From: Acanthopleura granulata
Lineage: Eukaryota > Mollusca > Polyplacophora > Chitonida > Chitonidae
Assembly (NCBI GenBank): GCA_016165875.1
Contig: JABBOT010000022.1
Coordinates: 3,685,333-3,749,332, forward strand
DNA length: 64,000 bases
Reading direction: 5' to 3'
The notes under the pieces are model-generated. The model made no database searches and had not been told where the DNA came from. It saw nothing but the letters and a program-made list of their open reading frames with translations. Positions 21,701-33,164 of this stretch are shown in pieces. A program made the position numbers and the translations under genes. Positions within the stretch are counted from its first letter, which is position 1. Every line of letters starts with the position of its first letter.

Positions 21701-24700
21701 ACCCATTTTCTTCAACCGGAAGATGCCAATCATTTTCAAATTAAGGATCTTGGTGTCATACATATAGGATTTTTACTTAGAATTAAAACGCCAATAACAT
21801 TTATATGTCCGTACATTCTTCTATCACCGACTGTATTTAAAGCTTAACAATTCTGGAATTCTATGAATTATGTTGAATTTATTTTTGTAGTAAATTTATT
21901 CAGGATGAGTACGGGTTGTCGAAGACAACCTCCGCGTACATAGCCGGGGCGGTATATGACGTAGCTCTCCTCTTGTCTCCAATATTTGGACTTACCCTTG
22001 TGAGTGTGTTCTGATATGAAGAATTTATTAGTTATAGATTTATATCTAAAGTTGTTAATTTACTTTCAGTTCAACTCTAGATGTATTTGTATTTGTTCTT
22101 GAGTCCTTTATGGCTACCTTGAAACATGTATAATTTTTGATTATTTATTTATTTACTTGATTGGCGCTTAATGTTGTACACAAGGATAAGAGTGAGGTTT
22201 ATGGGTGGATCAAACAGAACTGCCTGTAGTAACCCGCAGGCACTCCCCGGTTAACCCACAGCTAATCTCCAGGTCCCTGGCAAACCTCGTGACCTAAAAT
22301 CTGGAACGGAATAAACGAAAGCTTGATTCATATTTGTGACCACATAGCAATGTTTTAGGTAAATAATAATAAAACAGCGAGAGTCCCTGTATCTCTGTAA
22401 CATCCTTGTGAACTGTCTAAGCTTTAGAATTAAGAATAGATGAGTTTGTCTTACTTTTTAATGTGTGGATTTAGTTTATGTTACCTTCCTTGAATCGACC
22501 TATTCACTCCAATAATTCCCATGTGAAGAGGTTAGCCTGTACCCACCTTTTCACGGGCGCATGCGGTTGATAAAACGTCGAGGAGCTCGTTGTAAAAGCC
22601 GCGACGATTGGACTAGAGCGGTCGTTGGGTGGGCACTTCAAACCGATTTGATCCTCTTCGCATCACTGATCCGAGGTGCGTCTGTGATGAGGGCAGAGAA
22701 TGAGAGAGAGGAGAAAGGACCGCAGCTTAGGTGTATATATCCGCTCTATTGCACAGTACCTATTCATTTGACTAGAAAAATTCCACGACGTAATTTCCAC
22801 TTGTTACGCACAAAGAAGTCATACGAAAAACCCTTCTTGTGTCTGTTTAGTCCTGTACATGCAGGTACCAAAGTAAAACAGTTTCACCTATCAAAGTGTA
22901 CATTTCAAGTTTCATAGGACAAATATGGCCGTCGCGGCATCGTGGCTCTGTGCTGTACCGGAGTCCTGGTACCTATCTACATGACGTTCCTGTTCACGAA
23001 GCTACACCCAGCCGTGCTAACAGTCACCATGGGACTGTCCTACACCCTGGCCGCCGTAAGATCACCCTATAGTTCTCTTCGTTGTTTTCCCTACCTGAGT
23101 AAACCTTAATGTGTACAATGATTAAGATTTGAAATCTGTATTCAGGAGTTTATAAAACCGGATAAGGACCTTTCTTTCACTCTTTTCCGTTGCACGTCAC
23201 TGTATTATAGTTGTGCTCCTAGAGCATAGAGGTACTGCAGCGAACAAAACAGAATGACGTGTATTTACACCGATTGGAACCGGCTTTTTTAGGTGGGAGT
23301 TTTTCCACATTAAGTTCATGGGTTGGGAAAGCGTTAGTAGACAGATCCGAGAGGAACACCTCGCAAACATCCTGGTGTGAGGCTGAAGCCAAACCATAAA
23401 GAGCTGCGTGCTGCGCTAACACGCTAACCCTCTCACGAGATGAGTTTAAAACAACAGGCCTTTACAATGCATGGTCAGAACTGAGATAATCACTTCGACG
23501 CTGTAATTCGATTGTCTACCCTTGGCATTGCCTATATGCGACTAACTTCGTAACAACATGTATGTACTGCAGATCAGCATGTGGCCCTCAGTAACACAGG
23601 TTGTGGGACCGGCCTATCTGGGCACAGCCATGGGGCTGACCACGTGCATCCTGGATGTGGGACGGGGAATCAGTAACCTAGTCGTCGGAAAACTCCTCGA
23701 TAATGTGGAAAGGTACTACTGACTTTTTTGCTTTTTTTTTTTGACTGACCGAGCTACGTTTATGAACAGTGAAATCAAAGCTCAACCGAGATATATATAC
23801 AGCTGATATCATATGTACTAAAATGGTAGACGAGATTGAATACTGATTTTATTCATCCCCCTAGAACATTCATTACGTCTTTTCGTCATCTTTGAAAACT
23901 ATTGACTGCTTCTCTTTACATGAATCCGTCCTAATTTTTATATTTATATCTTGGTTCTTTGGTGGTTTGTGTTATTTTGCAAACTGGTCTTGCGATTATT
24001 GACCCGGAACACCCATTTTGCTTGACGGCAGGTATATACGAATGTCGGTTTCGACGCCTAGGGTATGTTTCATCAGTTCTCTGCTCTTTAGATCTGAATT
24101 AAACTTTTCCTATATAATGGGTTACCTGCCACCGAATGCATGTTCAAAAGTGGCGTGCCAGCGTAGAAAATGAGAAAAGCAGAAAGATTTGAAAGTTTGA
24201 TGTTACATAATATGAGTCACCCTCTTCTGCATTAGGATCGTGCTGTACCAAGCTTCCGGTCTCACCTCACTTTTCCACCGTCACAGCTAACCTTTGTGCT
24301 TCCCTTGCCACAGTTACAGTAATAACAGCTACCTATCTACAGACTACGGTAAATTTACTCCTTCCTAGATATTAGTTGAAAGCGTGCTGTTGAAAAAATC
24401 TCAATAGGGCATGATCTTTCCTATTTGAAAACTTGTAGCATCTGGAATAGCGCTCTGGATGTTCCAGCTTTGCAACAGTGGTGTGATTGTGTGTGTGGAT
24501 CTACCATATGTACGACTCGACTGTGTCCACACCACAAGCCAAGCTTTATCCCACACCTAACAACAGATAACAGGCAATAAATTTCCCACATTTGCCAGCA
24601 GAGCAAAATGACTCTTACTTAAGGGCAAAAAAATAACAATGAACAAGAAGAGCCAGTCTCAAAAAGGCCCAAGCATTAGCAGAAAATCAACTGGAACATC

Positions 24701-25954
24701 ATCAGAAGAAGGTATAGTGACAGTTGTAGTGTGTACCCAGGTATGCAGTAGCAGATGCATAATGTGACTAGACCGGAAGTACGATAGACCACGATCCTAG
24801 TGGATGAACATTGAAGCTAGCTGCATGTGTGTGGATTTCGTCTTTTTCCAGTTTAGCCAACAGTCAGAAACACGAGAGATGGTCGCACGTTCTCATATTC
24901 CTGTCCTGTAATTCAGCGGCAGCATTTGTCAGCTCCATCGTTCTTAATACTTGTGATCGGTTTAAGGTAGGTTTGCCCCAGACATCTGTTGAGAAATGTT
25001 GTCATAGGCTCAGACCATCACCAAATTGCTGTAAAACTGACGTAATACTCACGCTGTAAGTCATCATTATTCGTTCATTCATTTGTTAGTCGGCCGTGTG
25101 TAGTCTGTTGGTAAATTCGAAATTTTTATTTTGTTTTTGGCGCATTTCAAACATATTTATGCTGTAATATATATGCATGTCTTTGATATAACAAACCTAT
25201 AAACGTTAATATCCAAACGTTTTATAAGAGATAGAAGTTGTTCTCACTGATACCTTCATTGGTAACTTATCAAATCAAACAGGAGGTGTCTTTATCGTTC
25301 GGTCGCCTAAAACAGTTCAAAACAAATAGGGATAAATAGGATACCCAAATCCTTATCGATGAGAAAAAAAAAAAAAAAAAAAAATAATAATAATAATGAT
25401 AAATAAATAAATAAATAATAAAATCTGCATGTACCACACAAGCCTCTTACTGGAGGCTCGGAACAACTGAAAAAATTACACCAGTGGTTTCATAACTTTC
25501 ATATGATTGGTCGCTCATAGTGTGTTCGCCATGCAATCCATCTGTATTTCCAGTTCTTTAAATGACAGGTTACGATCTACATTTAAATATAAACATTCAT
25601 GCACTAAGTGCTTTTCTGTATACAGCAACACAGAAGATTTTGGCCTATACTAATATATTTTCGAGTTTAATCTCCATTTTTAATTTTAAAGTTTTCAATT
25701 TTAAGCTGTTTTCGATTACGTTTCTACCAGGCTAAGCAATGTATGGATACATACATGTAATGCAAATTTCAAGTGATGATCTCATTCGAGTTAAATGAAG
25801 GCTTTGTGAAAAGAAATCCTTGCGTATGGCCAAATCTTTGTTATTTCAGTATAATAATCTCTTGGACAAACCCAAGCCGAAGACTCCAGGCATACCAGAA
25901 CCGTGGAAAGAAACAGATCCATCACACAGTGAGAGCAACCCGGCTATAAACTGA
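15738..25954 (+). CDS. MFSD1-like MFS transporter, paralogue B
   Basis: Second tandem copy of the MFSD1-like transporter, about 474 aa. Exons: 15738-15753, 16157-16257, 16703-16821, 17634-17689, 18842-18991, 19278-19436, 19885-20000, 21424-21524, 21891-21999, 22918-23055, 23573-23712, 24852-24966, 25850-25954. Summed length is a multiple of three and all junction phases agree. The start is ATGGACCCTTCCTCCC followed by a GTAAGT donor. Markers: FGPYFCYDMPTVLQNELQG (helix 1), LSPAQYNLLFAVFSW, TGFLTDKLGNR (motif A-like), IGRMMLGSGNGGM, DRVTAFWFKNKELAMAFG, DKYGRRG (second motif A-like loop). A Cys-rich luminal loop (exon 3, CESHE...CCDDC) differs from copy A. The tail lacks the acidic dileucine of copy A but carries YNNL, a possible Yxx-hydrophobic sorting motif. 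Intron sequences of the two genes do not match, so the duplication is old. Confidence 0.88.
18436..18453. repeat. (TA)n microsatellite
   Basis: About nine TA dinucleotides in intron 4 of transporter gene B. Confidence 0.8.
19451..19560 (+). repeat. Exact 55-bp tandem duplication
   Basis: Positions 19451-19505 and 19506-19560 are identical (TGCTTTAAGTTACCAAGAGA to CTCAACCTCATGGTAAA). It lies in intron 6 of transporter gene B just after the donor. Perfect identity implies a very recent event or an assembly slip. Confidence 0.9.
20380..20628 (+). other. Unrecognised 82-codon open frame in an intron
   Basis: The frame encodes a soluble-looking peptide (IIIFGYGQSERSLNTLA, NNKFQKSELDVNGLIH). It sits in intron 7 of transporter gene B on the same strand. 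I do not recognise it; the style suggests a decayed transposase or zinc-finger-like repeat-derived protein fragment, but nothing confirms this. It may also be chance. Confidence 0.2.
20879..21298 (+). repeat. 70-bp tandem array, six units, with SINE-like end
   Basis: Six units of exactly 70 bp start at 20879, 20949, 21019, 21089, 21159 and 21229 (CTTACTTGCCAACTATGGG, GGGTTTCTTCCACCCATGG, AGTGAAATGTTCTTGCGTG, TGGCGTTTGTCA). The last unit runs into GTGTGGCGTTAAACAATAACCAAATAAATC, which looks like a SINE 3' end. The unit resembles the 3' part of the window's SINE family (GTTTCCTCCCACCATAATG ... AAGTGAAATATTCTTGAGTACGGCGT), so it probably arose by tandem amplification of a SINE tail. A (GAAA)n run precedes it at 20843-20876. 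It lies in intron 7 of transporter gene B. Confidence 0.85.
22145..22320 (-). mobile_element. Possible diverged SINE, minus orientation
   Basis: TTATTTATTTACTTGATTGGCGCTTA matches the reversed SINE tail; the rest (AACCCGCAGGCACTCCCCGG ... GGTCCCTGGCAAACCT) only loosely recalls the body. It is in intron 9 of transporter gene B. Confidence 0.35.
23840..24066 (+). repeat. Dispersed repeat, copy C
   Basis: Third copy of the unidentified repeat seen at 796-928 and 1838-2075, including GACTGCTTCTCTTTACATG, AATCCGTCCTAATTTTTAT and GGTTCTTTGGTGGTTTGTG. It lies in intron 11 of transporter gene B. Confidence 0.65.
25364..25422. repeat. Poly-A / (TAA)n / (TAAA)n simple repeat
   Basis: A long A run followed by TAA and then TAAA repeats in the last intron of transporter gene B; possibly the tail of a vanished retroposon. 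Confidence 0.85.
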
Positions 25955-26189
25955 TAGATCTGAAATGTTGGGACGAGTTTTGCGAATTGTGTTAACATAA
26001 CTGTGGTCTGTAACCGGCAATGTAGTACATACGTAGCCATTAAACCTGATCCCTGATGAAATGGCATTGGTTTCATTTCCTTAATCATGTGGCGTCGGAG
26101 ATATACTTTATAAACGTAAAAACATCGTTACGACTGCACCTTTTCCCGAACTATGGACTTGAAAGGAGACGAGTTTATCAAGATTTGTG

Positions 26190-26440
26190 TGTGTGTTTTT
26201 TTTTTTTTTTTTTTTTTTTTTTACGCCGTACTCAACATTTCACTTGTACGACGGCTGCCACCATTATGGTAAGAGGAAACCGGGCCAAGTCCGGTGGAAA
26301 CCCACGACCATTCGCAGGTTTGTCTCACCTGACCACGTACGGCCGGATAGAAATCCAGAATGTGCTGGGAATGAAGTCACAGCTACCGCATTGGTGGGAG
26401 ATTTCTGGGTCATTACGCTGCGCTAGCCAAGGAGGCCCTC
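26190..26440 (-). mobile_element. tRNA-derived SINE, near full length
   Basis: A reverse-oriented copy. The poly-T tail at 26197-26222 is followed by TTACGCCGTACTCAAC, body sequence (AACCCACGACCATTCGCAGG) and the reversed tRNA-like head (TACCGCATTGGTGGGAG, GTCATTACGCTGCGCTAGC). It sits between transporter gene B and the minus-strand secreted-protein gene. Confidence 0.75.
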
Positions 26441-26444
26441 TAGT

Positions 26445-26998
26445 TTGTGAAGATGTACTGGCTTTCTAGTCCTGTGCATAGCATAACCCCCTTTAGTGCC
26501 ATTTTTATAATTTGTCGGTGTTTTCCACTCGTGTTTAGCACAATACCCGTTGTCCCGTGTTTACTTCGCCGTGGACTTCCAGACCAGTGGTTATTACTTC
26601 TTCACCCACCTTCAGGCGAGAATCATCTCTCTGAGGGCTAGTTGGAATTAAACGTTCTAGTACACTCGTATGGTCTTCTATGAAGATCCTTTGGTTTGGA
26701 TTTCGTTAGTCTTTAACCACACAACAAAAAAATCCAGAACTTCACTCATACGATAATCAGTCAGTATTGTGGGTGGAAGAAACTAGAGTGGCAGGAGTAA
26801 AACTGACATTTGGTAAATTCCTGCATCAACACCCCCGTCTTGGGGATTAAGACACGCGTCTTCATGTACAGAGACAAGTGTCGATCACTCATTTCATCCA
26901 ACGCTCAAGAGCAATGGAAACCCAAATTTGTGTCCGAGAACTAAAAAAAATCCCATTTCAACGTAAAAAAACACAAGTGTGCAGTAAAGCTGTAACCC
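26445..26998. other. Spacer between convergent genes
   Basis: The space downstream of transporter B and of the minus-strand gene, whose 3' ends face each other. No further feature is recognised. Confidence 0.4.
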
Positions 26999-27004
26999 TT
27001 TATT
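26999..27004 (-). promoter_or_regulatory. Polyadenylation signal, secreted-protein gene L
   Basis: AATAAA on the minus strand 60 bp past the stop of gene L. Its context (TTTCAATAAAGG.TTACAGCTTTA) is matched at 38381-38403 after gene R, which supports both models. Confidence 0.75.
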
Positions 27005-27063
27005 GAAACGACAAACTCCATGACAAAAGTACAAGCAGGGCGAAAACGCTCGATGCAAAGATG

Positions 27064-30000
27064 TTAGCCACGCAAGCCCCGTTCTTCGTCCGCTGCTAAC
27101 AGGCCTGAAAAATAAAAATTAATGTTTCAATTTCTTCAGGTAAAAAAAAAATTTCACTGGTAATACACCCAACGTGAGGGATTAAATGGGGAAAATTCAA
27201 ATGCGCCCTTAAAACATTTTGGTAGAAAATATTTATTGGCGCTTTTAAATTGCTATGGAATATTTGACTTCCCGTACGGAGGCCAGCATTATGGTGGGAT
27301 GAACCAGGAACCGAGGGGAAACCTTCGGGCATAAGGTTAGACCTTCCCACGTTCATGTGAAGAATAAAATGGTTACTCTTCTGGTATGGAAGACAAAGCG
27401 TGGAATAGTTATCGAAGTCTTCTACTTACGTTTTAACAATAAAGTGAACAGCTTTTCAGTGCTGGATCTCCGTTGTGAAGAATCCTGCGAGGTGTCATTC
27501 TGTGGGGGTGGTGAAGGGGTCCCTGGAGGAAATGTGCCATTCCCTGTTGGAGGTGGATTCTCCCAAGTACCATTTCCTGGAGGAGAATTCTCCCACGTAC
27601 CATTCTCTTGCCAAGTATTCTCGTCCCACGTTTCGTTGTAATTGGGATCAGAACCCGATGGCATGGGAGGTGGTGATGGGAAAACCGGGGGTGGACCGTC
27701 AGCATTTCGAATGCGTGCCAGCGTCTGTTTTAGTACACCCGTTTCGTTGCCTGAAAATACACCAACTTAATCAGGGCTTTTCTCCGTACACAAGAGTATT
27801 TAGCTTACACGATGACGACCAACAATATAGTGAGAAAGGGCGAGAAAGTCCACCCACACTAGGTTGCCCACACCTTCGAACGTACGACCACACAGGAAAC
27901 AAACACGATCTGGAAACAACGACCGCACTGATGAAAAGACTACTGGGCAGTTGTGCTGCGATGGATACGCTCAAATAAGATACAAAAAAACTCGCCAAAA
28001 AACTAGCAAAACGCTTCATTACTATAAAATGTATAGACATCGATGTGAGAGGTTTATTATTCCAAATTTCAGTTGCTTTCCAATCGAAAAAAAATGGACT
28101 ACAACCTCGAGTGAAAGTGGTAAGAAATGACCAGTGAAACAAACCCCAAAACTGGTTCTTCGGGGGTTTGGATACCGAGGATTATGGGAGATGGACGGCA
28201 TACTGAACAGCTTTGGAATCATTTGCAAAACCCATTATGCAAAACCCTAGTATTTCATTCCTTTCACCAAGAAATTCTAAAATGTCGGGAATGATGTTAT
28301 GGTGTGAAAGGGAGGGTGGGAGCATCAAGACGTTTTCGATACCTGAAGACAACAGTGTATTGACAGAACGTTTTGAAACGGGTTAAAATGATGCAATACT
28401 AGTGAAATACAATCCTGTAAACACACTTGCACACTAATTTCCTTACCGAGGAATTCCGGGAACATTTGGGAAATTTCTTTGTCGTCTCCGAAGATGATGG
28501 CTCTCTCCACGTTCCAGACCATCTTGCCCAGTTCTTTCTTGATAATACCCAACGCATAGCTGGTGCCTTGGAAGATCTTGTATACCATTTCTGGTTTATT
28601 GGGTATATGGCCCATGTCGCCACAAGGAAAGAGTGACTTCATGATTCGTGCGGTGAAAGGCCATGGGTGAGCGAACAACACCCTAAAATGAAGATAAAAA
28701 TTAAGGACGTGGATCAGCAATAAAAGAAAGTTCGTATACTATGCAAGAACCATTTCCTCGTTTTCATTTAAAACTGGAAACAACTGATGCTCTACTTGAA
28801 GTTTGCCAAAAAAAAGTTGCACAATATTATGTTTATTTCGGTAAACAGCGGATATCTCCAAGCTCTGAGAGGTCAGTCTGATAAGCTTAAAAGCATGTGC
28901 GCCTACAGATAGCCAGTCGGCGGCACAATACTCCACACTGCAAACGACGATAAAAATCAGCAAATAATTGTTTTTTTTTTTTTTGATGATTCAAAAGGGG
29001 AATTTTGTAATGTTTTTAATAAACAGTGCCTCAGTCCTGCGCTGTCTTAGTTCAAAACGTGATTGTGGACTACTGACGTCTATTAACTAATACAATTAAG
29101 TCAGCACTTTAATGCTAAGTGCTGCTGAGCCATGGTGCCAGGGAGTAAGTGTTTACACTGAGTATTTACATTAACAATTAAAATTAAACTTATGCAAGGT
29201 AAATTGTAATTGCAATCTGGTATGGCAGGTAGAGGAATACCTTCGTTTCAGAGTGGCTATTCTGGTGAGTAGCTCTTGAAGAAAGGATTGTCTGGTTTCA
29301 CACTGGAGGAGGTACTGTAACATGGGCAAGACTACGGATGCCTTGTCGCTGGTTCCGTTCACGCCCGTGCTGGGGGTTACCTTCGCGTTGCCGGACATCA
29401 GGTTCCATTTCACTGCCATCAGGATGAAGTTCAATAGCTCGTTGAATTCTGAAGGGAAAAGTATGAATATCTTAAAATCTAAACCGGAAGTGTTGAAAAT
29501 GGTGTAGTTGCTGCAAGATCTGTGGGAAGCGTCCAGGCTCTTGGAAAATTTTGCATTTGTCCCTTTTGAAGATCACAGTACGAATACCTGGGCTTTACAG
29601 TTGACTTTCTTGATGTACGAGAAGCTTTGGTTTCCTTGATCATCATGTACGTCAGAAGAGAAATACTACCTCGAAATTCTCCACCAAATATCGTTCGGTT
29701 AACTTCCCCCATGACCTCTCCTTTGATTGCACGAACGAGTGGATCGACATCTTCTCCAGGTGCAAACTTAGCCATGTCTGCTCCTACGTGCTGCATGCCT
29801 TGGTCAGCCCATCGTGTTAACCCGGCTACAATAGGCAAATATATGCAACTGTGGTAATAGAACTGCAGCACAGCTATGCATAACAATCTTTACAGTTTTT
29901 AAGAACCATCTGGGCACAAATTCAGACTTTTCCTTCTCATGAAGTCTATCGGGACATGTCCGTTACAATGGGTGAAGGTGACGAATCAGCACACTGAGTA

Positions 30001-32103
30001 ATGAATGTAAAGATTTTATAAACAGACATGGATGGACGGCACCCAATTAAAGATTCCTCGCAACATAGGTGCAAGTCTGAAATTTCAGCGTTACTCGAGG
30101 ACGAGTTAGGTTGGTTTACTTACCAGAGATAAGCCTTTGCATCACGTTAATCGTACAACCTGCCCTCAGTTTATAAATTTTCGGGGCGATAACTCGTTTC
30201 AGTGCCATTGGATCGACTATGTCCTGGAAGGCGGTTTGTAGTTCCTGTTCCAGCATTGGACGTATGGCTGCAAAATCGATCTTGTCTGAAAAAAGAAAGT
30301 GGAAGGGTTTTGTTCGATGTTCTACTTCCTCATTGTATGAATTTACTAGCTGCTTGACGTATAGCCAACTGATGAAGCATTTAGTTACTTGATCTGTCTA
30401 GGCAAACTTTAAATACGAAAAATAAACAAAAATTGGATGAATGTTCCACTTAAGTATAAGGATTATTCCGCCAGGTTCCACAGTTCTGTATATATTTGAT
30501 GACCGCTTTCAGCACGGCAGCTAAAGCGCTAGGAATTTGGTTACTTACTCTTAAAAATACGTAAAAAACACGTACGGAAAAAGAAACAAATCGCAACCGA
30601 AAGTAATGCTGCACTAAATATTTGTGCTCTACCGTAAATTGTTTGAGATGACCCAACGCACAAGGAAATGAAAAATATAAAATATTGAAAATAAATGGTG
30701 TGGACAAACCATATATGGTTGGGGTAGGGCCCACTCCTGGGAGGTAAGGTGGGATTCGATAAGGCGGCAGTGGTTGTAAATCGTCCCCAAATATGGCCAT
30801 CCATGGCTGTGGCTCCAACATGCCCATAGGCGGCATCCGGTCAAATGGACTCCCCTCACCACCGGGCATAGCGCCTGGGCCAAGTTTCTCAGCTATAGCC
30901 TTCAGCATTTGCAGCTGCTTCTCTGTAAGAACAAAAAAGGTTCACGTTTAAAAAAACATGTAGAGCCGGAGGTACTCTTAAAAACCAGCATAGATCAAAC
31001 ATTTCCAAAGTGTACTTACATCATAAAAGGCTAATGGAGCCCCAGTAATTATTCAAGGTCTTGAAAACAATTTAATCATCAACACCGGGCGAGCGGTTAC
31101 AGGAAACGATGTATAAACAACCTAGAGGCATGTCACAAGCATGTGTGCTCTCGGTATTTTTGGCGCTTTGATCACAGACACTAGCCGAGCCGTATTACAT
31201 AGATGTAATAGCCATTAGAGGTTGAATTGTGAATTACTTTTCATTATATACCGGGACAATAAATAAATAAAGAAAAAGACATGTGAGGCAGGAACTCCCC
31301 AGGGACAAAAAACACAGTAAAAACTGTGCGTGTGGCACACGTTGTGGCAAAAATGCACATCCACAATTTTTGTGCATTAGCAGTACACGATTTGGGTATT
31401 TTTTTTTAATATATCTACAATGACGTGTGTATCAATGTTATACAATTAGTGTACCGATACACATGAATTGTGCATAAGCAAATTTGTACGCAGTCCTTTT
31501 TACAGACTAAAGGTTTTGAAGGTTACCTAGATCTTCATAGTCTCCCGTAGGGTTCTGATCCGGACGGTTTTCGTTGGGTTGACCTAGTCCATCACTGGGC
31601 GGGCCAACACAGGGTTTACCGTTACATTTGTCTGGGAATAAATCTTTTATGAAGGAATCGAAATCAAAATCGATGCGGTTTTCATCGGCACCGTTCTCCG
31701 ATGGACCAAACCGGTACTCATTTTCGTCTCCTCGCGCTGAAATGTACATGTAAATTCAGCATCTTTGTTGAGATAAATAGGATTTTATTTTGAATACGAT
31801 CGACAGAACAGAATAAGAAACACCATGCATTAAGTCGTAGAAAGTACTTTCAAGAAAGTTAACTTCCACCCCAGCGGAGTGAATAAACTCCGTGACAAAG
31901 AACAATATTCTCTAGGTTTGTTGAATGGATACACGAGTAAGTCATCTAAGTGCATGCACTATTTTTATGTCAACAGTTGTCAAATTATGACGAACTATGA
32001 AGAAAAGATAGCCTCCTATGGAAGCAGTACTCATTTCCATGTGCAGAAGCTCACCGAAGGCGAGAACTACGAGAACTAGACTGGCCCGAGATAACAGCAA
32101 CAT
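27064..32103 (-). CDS. Unrecognised secreted RGD / Trp-Asn-sequon-rich protein, copy L
   Basis: Minus-strand gene, about 556 aa. Exons in order: 32103-32055, 31736-31527, 30922-30710, 30285-30124, 29825-29670, 29448-29241, 28682-28447, 28342-28268, 27750-27430, 27104-27064 (total 1671 nt, in frame). An N-terminal signal peptide (MLLLSRASLVLVVLAFG) leads straight into ARGD, so a possible integrin-type RGD lies near the mature N-terminus. Exon 2 is acidic and has a Cys pair (KCNGKPC). Exon 3 is Pro/Met-rich (FDRMPPMGMLEPQPWMAIFG). Exons 4-8 encode a mostly helical globular region with three Cys. Exon 9 is a Pro-rich tail with repeated W-E-N-G-T style units and at least six N-x-T sequons. I know no matching family. 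The ATG at 32103 is chosen because it matches the start of the mirror gene; an in-frame upstream ATG at 32127 exists. The exon 8 donor (GTGAAA) is weak but is the only one that keeps frame. Confidence 0.78.
27225..27355 (-). mobile_element. Diverged SINE in the last intron of gene L
   Basis: ATTTATTGGCGCTTTTAAAT, then GGCCAGCATTATGGTGGGAT and TTAGACCTTCCCACGTTCATG match the reversed SINE tail and body. It has no counterpart in gene R, so it inserted after the copies separated or lies in replaced sequence. Confidence 0.55.
27490..30428 (-). repeat. Left arm of inverted duplication
   Basis: Nearly identical, in reverse complement, to 35065-37855. It covers exons 4-8, the intervening introns and most of exon 9. 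Differences are scattered substitutions plus one block of extra sequence in intron 8 of this copy. Outside these limits identity stops abruptly except in exon 3. Confidence 0.9.
27775..27966 (-). mobile_element. Old SINE in intron 8 of gene L
   Basis: A heavily mutated copy recognisable by order of blocks: CTCCGTACACAAGAGTATTT (tail side), ACACGATGACGACCAACAAT, and head-side GACCGCACTGATGAAAAGAC ending GTTGTGCTGCGATGG. The same copy is present in the mirror gene at 37376-37566. Confidence 0.55.
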
Positions 32104-32140
32104 GGTTAGCTCCTCAGTGAATTTCACACCCCGCTTTAGC

Positions 32141-32147
32141 TTTTATG
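32141..32147 (-). promoter_or_regulatory. Weak TATA-like box upstream of gene L
   Basis: CATAAAA on the minus strand, 38 bp before the chosen ATG of gene L. If used, the 5' UTR would be very short. Position and sequence are only suggestive. Confidence 0.2.
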
Positions 32148-32734
32148 CCGATAGGTGTCGGCACCGTACACAAATGCACACCACACGGCCGGTCTTTTGA
32201 ATAATAATGATATGCAAATATTCCTCACAAGCCAGAAAGCATCAGTCTATGTTCTCAAAAACTTTGAAATTCATGCAACACTACTCGGAGAAGAAATTCC
32301 AAAAGTGAACTTTCCCTTAGAGCAAATATGTGTAGCTTCCTCGCATAGCATTAACTGATAGAAAATATTATATTCTCTTTGATTTTTATTCTTACAGAGC
32401 TTAACGAAATCAAACAAATATCATTTTGCCAGTATTATTTTCACTTCATCAGGAACCATAATTCTGCATGTTATTCAGCCTCATTGGAGCGCAATGTCTA
32501 AAGCACAATCGCCTCTGCGCTAGTACACACTGAAACTTCTCCAGCCAATACTTGGCCCATTGTCTTTAACGGGAAGAAACTTAATAGAAAATAGAAAATA
32601 CATTATCAGTATTGTCTATAAAGACCACGTTACAATAAAATCATTTGTATGAATTTTAGTCGGTGAAAAAAACCTAAAGTAAAAAAGCACAGATATTTTG
32701 AGGTATAGTTTTTGGTAGTCTTTCTACTGATGCT

Positions 32735-32845
32735 TAACCCGGTTTCCTCCCACCATAATGCTGTCCGCCGTTGCATAAGTTAAATATTCTTGAGTAGGTT
32801 GTAAAACAGCAACTAACTAACTAACTAACTAAATAAATAAATACT
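32735..32845 (+). mobile_element. tRNA-derived SINE, 3' fragment
   Basis: CCCGGTTTCCTCCCACCATA, TAAGTTAAATATTCTTGAGT and a tail of (AACT)n followed by (AAAT)n. It is 5'-truncated. Confidence 0.75.
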
Positions 32846-32929
32846 GATGCTTACTTTTTTTTTACATAACAGAAGTATTTGGGTTATCCAAGGAGACACT
32901 TCTGCTGACACTTCTGTACCTCGGCCTTC

Positions 32930-33130
32930 AGCGACCGAGACGGTAATGATCGTCCCGAAAGGCTGTTGTAGCCCATCGTCAATTTGGTCAGAGGTTCGAA
33001 TCCAGCTCTGACTAGTGAAGAACCTTCGTCAGGTAGCTGACGAAGTGTGGTAGCTTACCAGAACTCTGCGCGATTTCCTCCTGACCAATAACTCTGAACG
33101 ACGTCACAGAAGTGTAAGAAGTTACAAACC
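32930..33130 (+). mobile_element. Possible SINE with a different tRNA-like head
   Basis: A tRNA-like portion with a strong B box (AGAGGTTCGAATCCAGCTC) is followed by GCGATTTCCTCCTGACCAAT and AACGACGTCACAGAAGTG, which loosely follow the 3' body of the common SINE. This may be a related family that shares only the 3' end. Confidence 0.4.
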
Positions 33131-33164
33131 GAGTGAAAAGAAATGAAACAAATAAAAGCAAGTT

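Noticed and set aside
22561..22917. 118-codon open frame just before exon 10 of transporter B
   Set aside because: Intronic, no recognisable domain, no splice link that keeps frame with the transporter exon, and no counterpart in paralogue A.
23217..23435. Possible reversed SINE ending in GCTGCGCTAACACGCTAACCC
   Set aside because: Only the last 30 bp resemble a reversed tRNA-like head. Tail and body blocks are not recognisable, so the call is not supported.
27475..27978. 167-codon plus-strand open frame (mirrored at 37362-37865)
   Set aside because: Antisense to exon 9 of the secreted-protein genes. It is open in both arms only because the arms are near identical.
28427..28636. 69-codon open frame antisense to exon 7 (mirrored at 36849-37058)
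   Set aside because: A shadow frame; the sense strand has the spliced, frame-consistent exon.
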